From Raineyella fluvialis (lineage in GTDB: Bacteria; Actinomycetota; Actinomycetes; Propionibacteriales; Propionibacteriaceae): DNA of 64,000 nucleotides. The stretch spans positions 2,108,001 to 2,172,000 of the forward strand of contig NZ_CP045725.1 of NCBI RefSeq assembly GCF_009646095.1. Direction: 5' to 3'. The notes beneath the pieces are model-generated. The model did not search any database. It was not told the DNA's origin and saw only the letters and a program-made list of their open reading frames with translations. Both the position numbers and the translations under genes were made by a program. Of this stretch, positions 62,622-64,000 are shown piece by piece (the first letter of the stretch is position 1; the number at the start of each line of letters is the position of its first letter).

Positions 62622-64000
62622 ATGCGTCGACCGACAGGCCACCGCGTCGTTCTCGCCGTGGGGTCCCTTGTCTGCGCCCTCGCCCTCGCCGCGGTGGCGA
62701 CCGAGGCGGGTGCCGGCGCCTGGATCGAGGAGCGTACGGGGGCCGCTCCGACCCTGAGCGGGGCACGCCAGGCCGACATGCGGACGGCCACCGACGTCAC
62801 CCTCCCGGTGGGTCACACCGTCGTCCCCGGCGCGGTGACGGGCGGAGCAGTGCCCGACGCCGCCAAGCTGGCGGCGACGATCGGCGCCGTCCCCCTGGAC
62901 GGGCTGCAAGGGGGACGTTTCGGCATCGTGGTCGACCCGGCCAGCGGGCGGGTGCTCTATGACCAGGGCGCGGGACAGACCGTGTTACCGGCCTCCAGCC
63001 TGAAGCTCCTGACGGTCACGGCCGCGCTCGACCTGCTCGGCCCGGACCACGTGTTCACGACCCGGGCGGTGGTGACCGATCCCGGCACCGTCGTACTCGT
63101 CGGAGGTGGTGACCCGTACCTCTCGTCGGGGTCGGTCGCGACCGCTCATCCGGAACGCGCCAGCCTCGAGGTCCTCGCCGACCGGACCGCCGCCGCCTTG
63201 AAGTCCGGCGGTTCCACCAGCGTCTCGCTGCGCTGGGACGCGTCCCTCTTCGGCCCCCCACAGTGGCATCCGGACTGGCCGACCCTCTACGCCGACCAGG
63301 TCACCCCGGTCACCGCCCTGGTGGTGAACGAGGGACGGCTCTCGGGTGTCAGCCCCGGACCACGGACCCAGAATCCGTCCGCGGAGGCGGCGAAGGCCTT
63401 CGCCCAGGCGCTGACGGCCAGGGGGATCACGGTCAAGGACCAGTCCGCCCTGACCGGTTCCGTCCCGTCCGGGGCGGGTGAGCTCGGCCGGGTCGAGTCG
63501 ATGCCGCTGTCCTCGATCGTGGAGTCCCTGCTGAACACGTCCGACAACGACGCCGCGGAGATGGTCGCCCGCCAGGTCGGCATCGCCGCCGGCACCGGCG
63601 CGACCTTCCAGGGGGCCACGACGGCGGTGGAACAGGTCCTGCGCCGGCGCGGCCTGTGGGATTCGGGGGCCGTCCTGAGGGACGGCTCGGGGCTGTCGCG
63701 GAACAACCGGGTGACGCCGCGGATGCTCGCCGGCGCCGTCGCCCTGGCGACGGGGGACGCGGACACGCGGTTCCGGCCCCTCCTCGAGGGACTCCCGGTG
63801 GCGGGGGCCACCGGCACCCTCACGGCACGCTTCGGCCGCAGTGGCAGCGAGGCCGGCCGTGGCCTGGTCCGGGCCAAGACCGGCACCCTGAGCGGTACGA
63901 GTGCGCTGGCCGGCTATGCCGTCACCACCTCCGGGGGGTCGTCGTGTACTCGTTCGTGGTGAACGATGCCTCCAACGACGACACGGCCAGGGCCTGGCTC
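62622..64000 (+). CDS. dacB: D-Ala-D-Ala carboxypeptidase/endopeptidase (PBP4, DacB-like), runs off window
   Basis: An exported penicillin-binding protein. A signal anchor (VVLAVGSLVCALALAAVATE) is followed by the SxxK motif in LPASSLKLLT, SxN in TSDNDAAEMV and KTG in RAKTGTL, in the right order. The reading from ATG 62622 ends at 63962 in a nonsense tail. One added G at 63933-63938 restores SGGVVVYSFVVNDAS and keeps the frame open to the window end. An ATG at 62541 is unlikely because it overlaps the divergent ppa start. Confidence 0.88.

Overview
The window is high-GC DNA from an actinobacterium, probably in or near the Propionibacteriaceae. Supporting signs are the GC-rich third codon positions, frequent GTG starts, many leaderless promoters (a TANNNT -10 box 5-7 nt before ATG/GTG), a fused RmlC-RmlD enzyme, a Rpf-like muralytic protein, LGFP repeats, and the order topA - tmk - holB. 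No rRNA, CRISPR array or intact mobile element was seen; there is one tRNA gene (Thr, CGT).

Region 1 (1-35.5 kb) is a large surface-polysaccharide locus. It contains a polyprenyl-phosphate sugar transferase (cut by the window edge), a Wzc-like tyrosine autokinase, an O-antigen-ligase/polymerase-like membrane protein, a Wzt/Wzm ABC exporter, about a dozen glycosyltransferases of several folds, a WbsX-like protein, an O-acetyltransferase, two membrane acyltransferases, three GT-C-like membrane proteins (the third just beyond, at 36-37.3 kb), and the dTDP-rhamnose genes rmlB, rmlCD and rmlA. Inside it sits a divergent module (2.6-5.1 kb) made of an HprK-like P-loop protein with a PqqD-like tail, an uncharacterised nucleotidyltransferase, and a free-standing PqqD-like protein. 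A degraded second rmlA 3' end lies at 32.65 kb.

Region 2 (35.5-49.3 kb) is housekeeping. It holds an S4 RNA-binding protein, hsp20 with a HAIR/HspR-type operator, topA, an unknown protein, tmk joined abnormally to the 3' half of holB, a DoxX-like protein, ricT, tRNA-Thr, an LGFP-repeat polysaccharide deacetylase, an Rpf-like transglycosylase and a YqeY protein.

Region 3 (49.4-64 kb) starts with a sulfolipid pair (sqdB-like and sqdX-like). It continues with a ygiD-like dioxygenase, a SixA-like phosphatase, a TRM11-like methyltransferase, a universal stress protein, a FluC pair, the six-gene ribose operon (rbsR-A-C-B-K-D, minus strand, behind a LacI-type operator), inorganic pyrophosphatase and a PBP4-type DD-carboxypeptidase that runs off the end.

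A cross-cutting feature is that at least seven genes are out of frame by exactly one base at a short G or C run. In every case adding one G/C restores a full-length family member. They include an ordinary ribose permease (rbsC) and dacB, so base-calling or assembly error is the simplest explanation. Several hits are surface-polysaccharide genes, so strand-slippage variation is a weaker alternative. The tmk-holB junction is a separate and larger defect.
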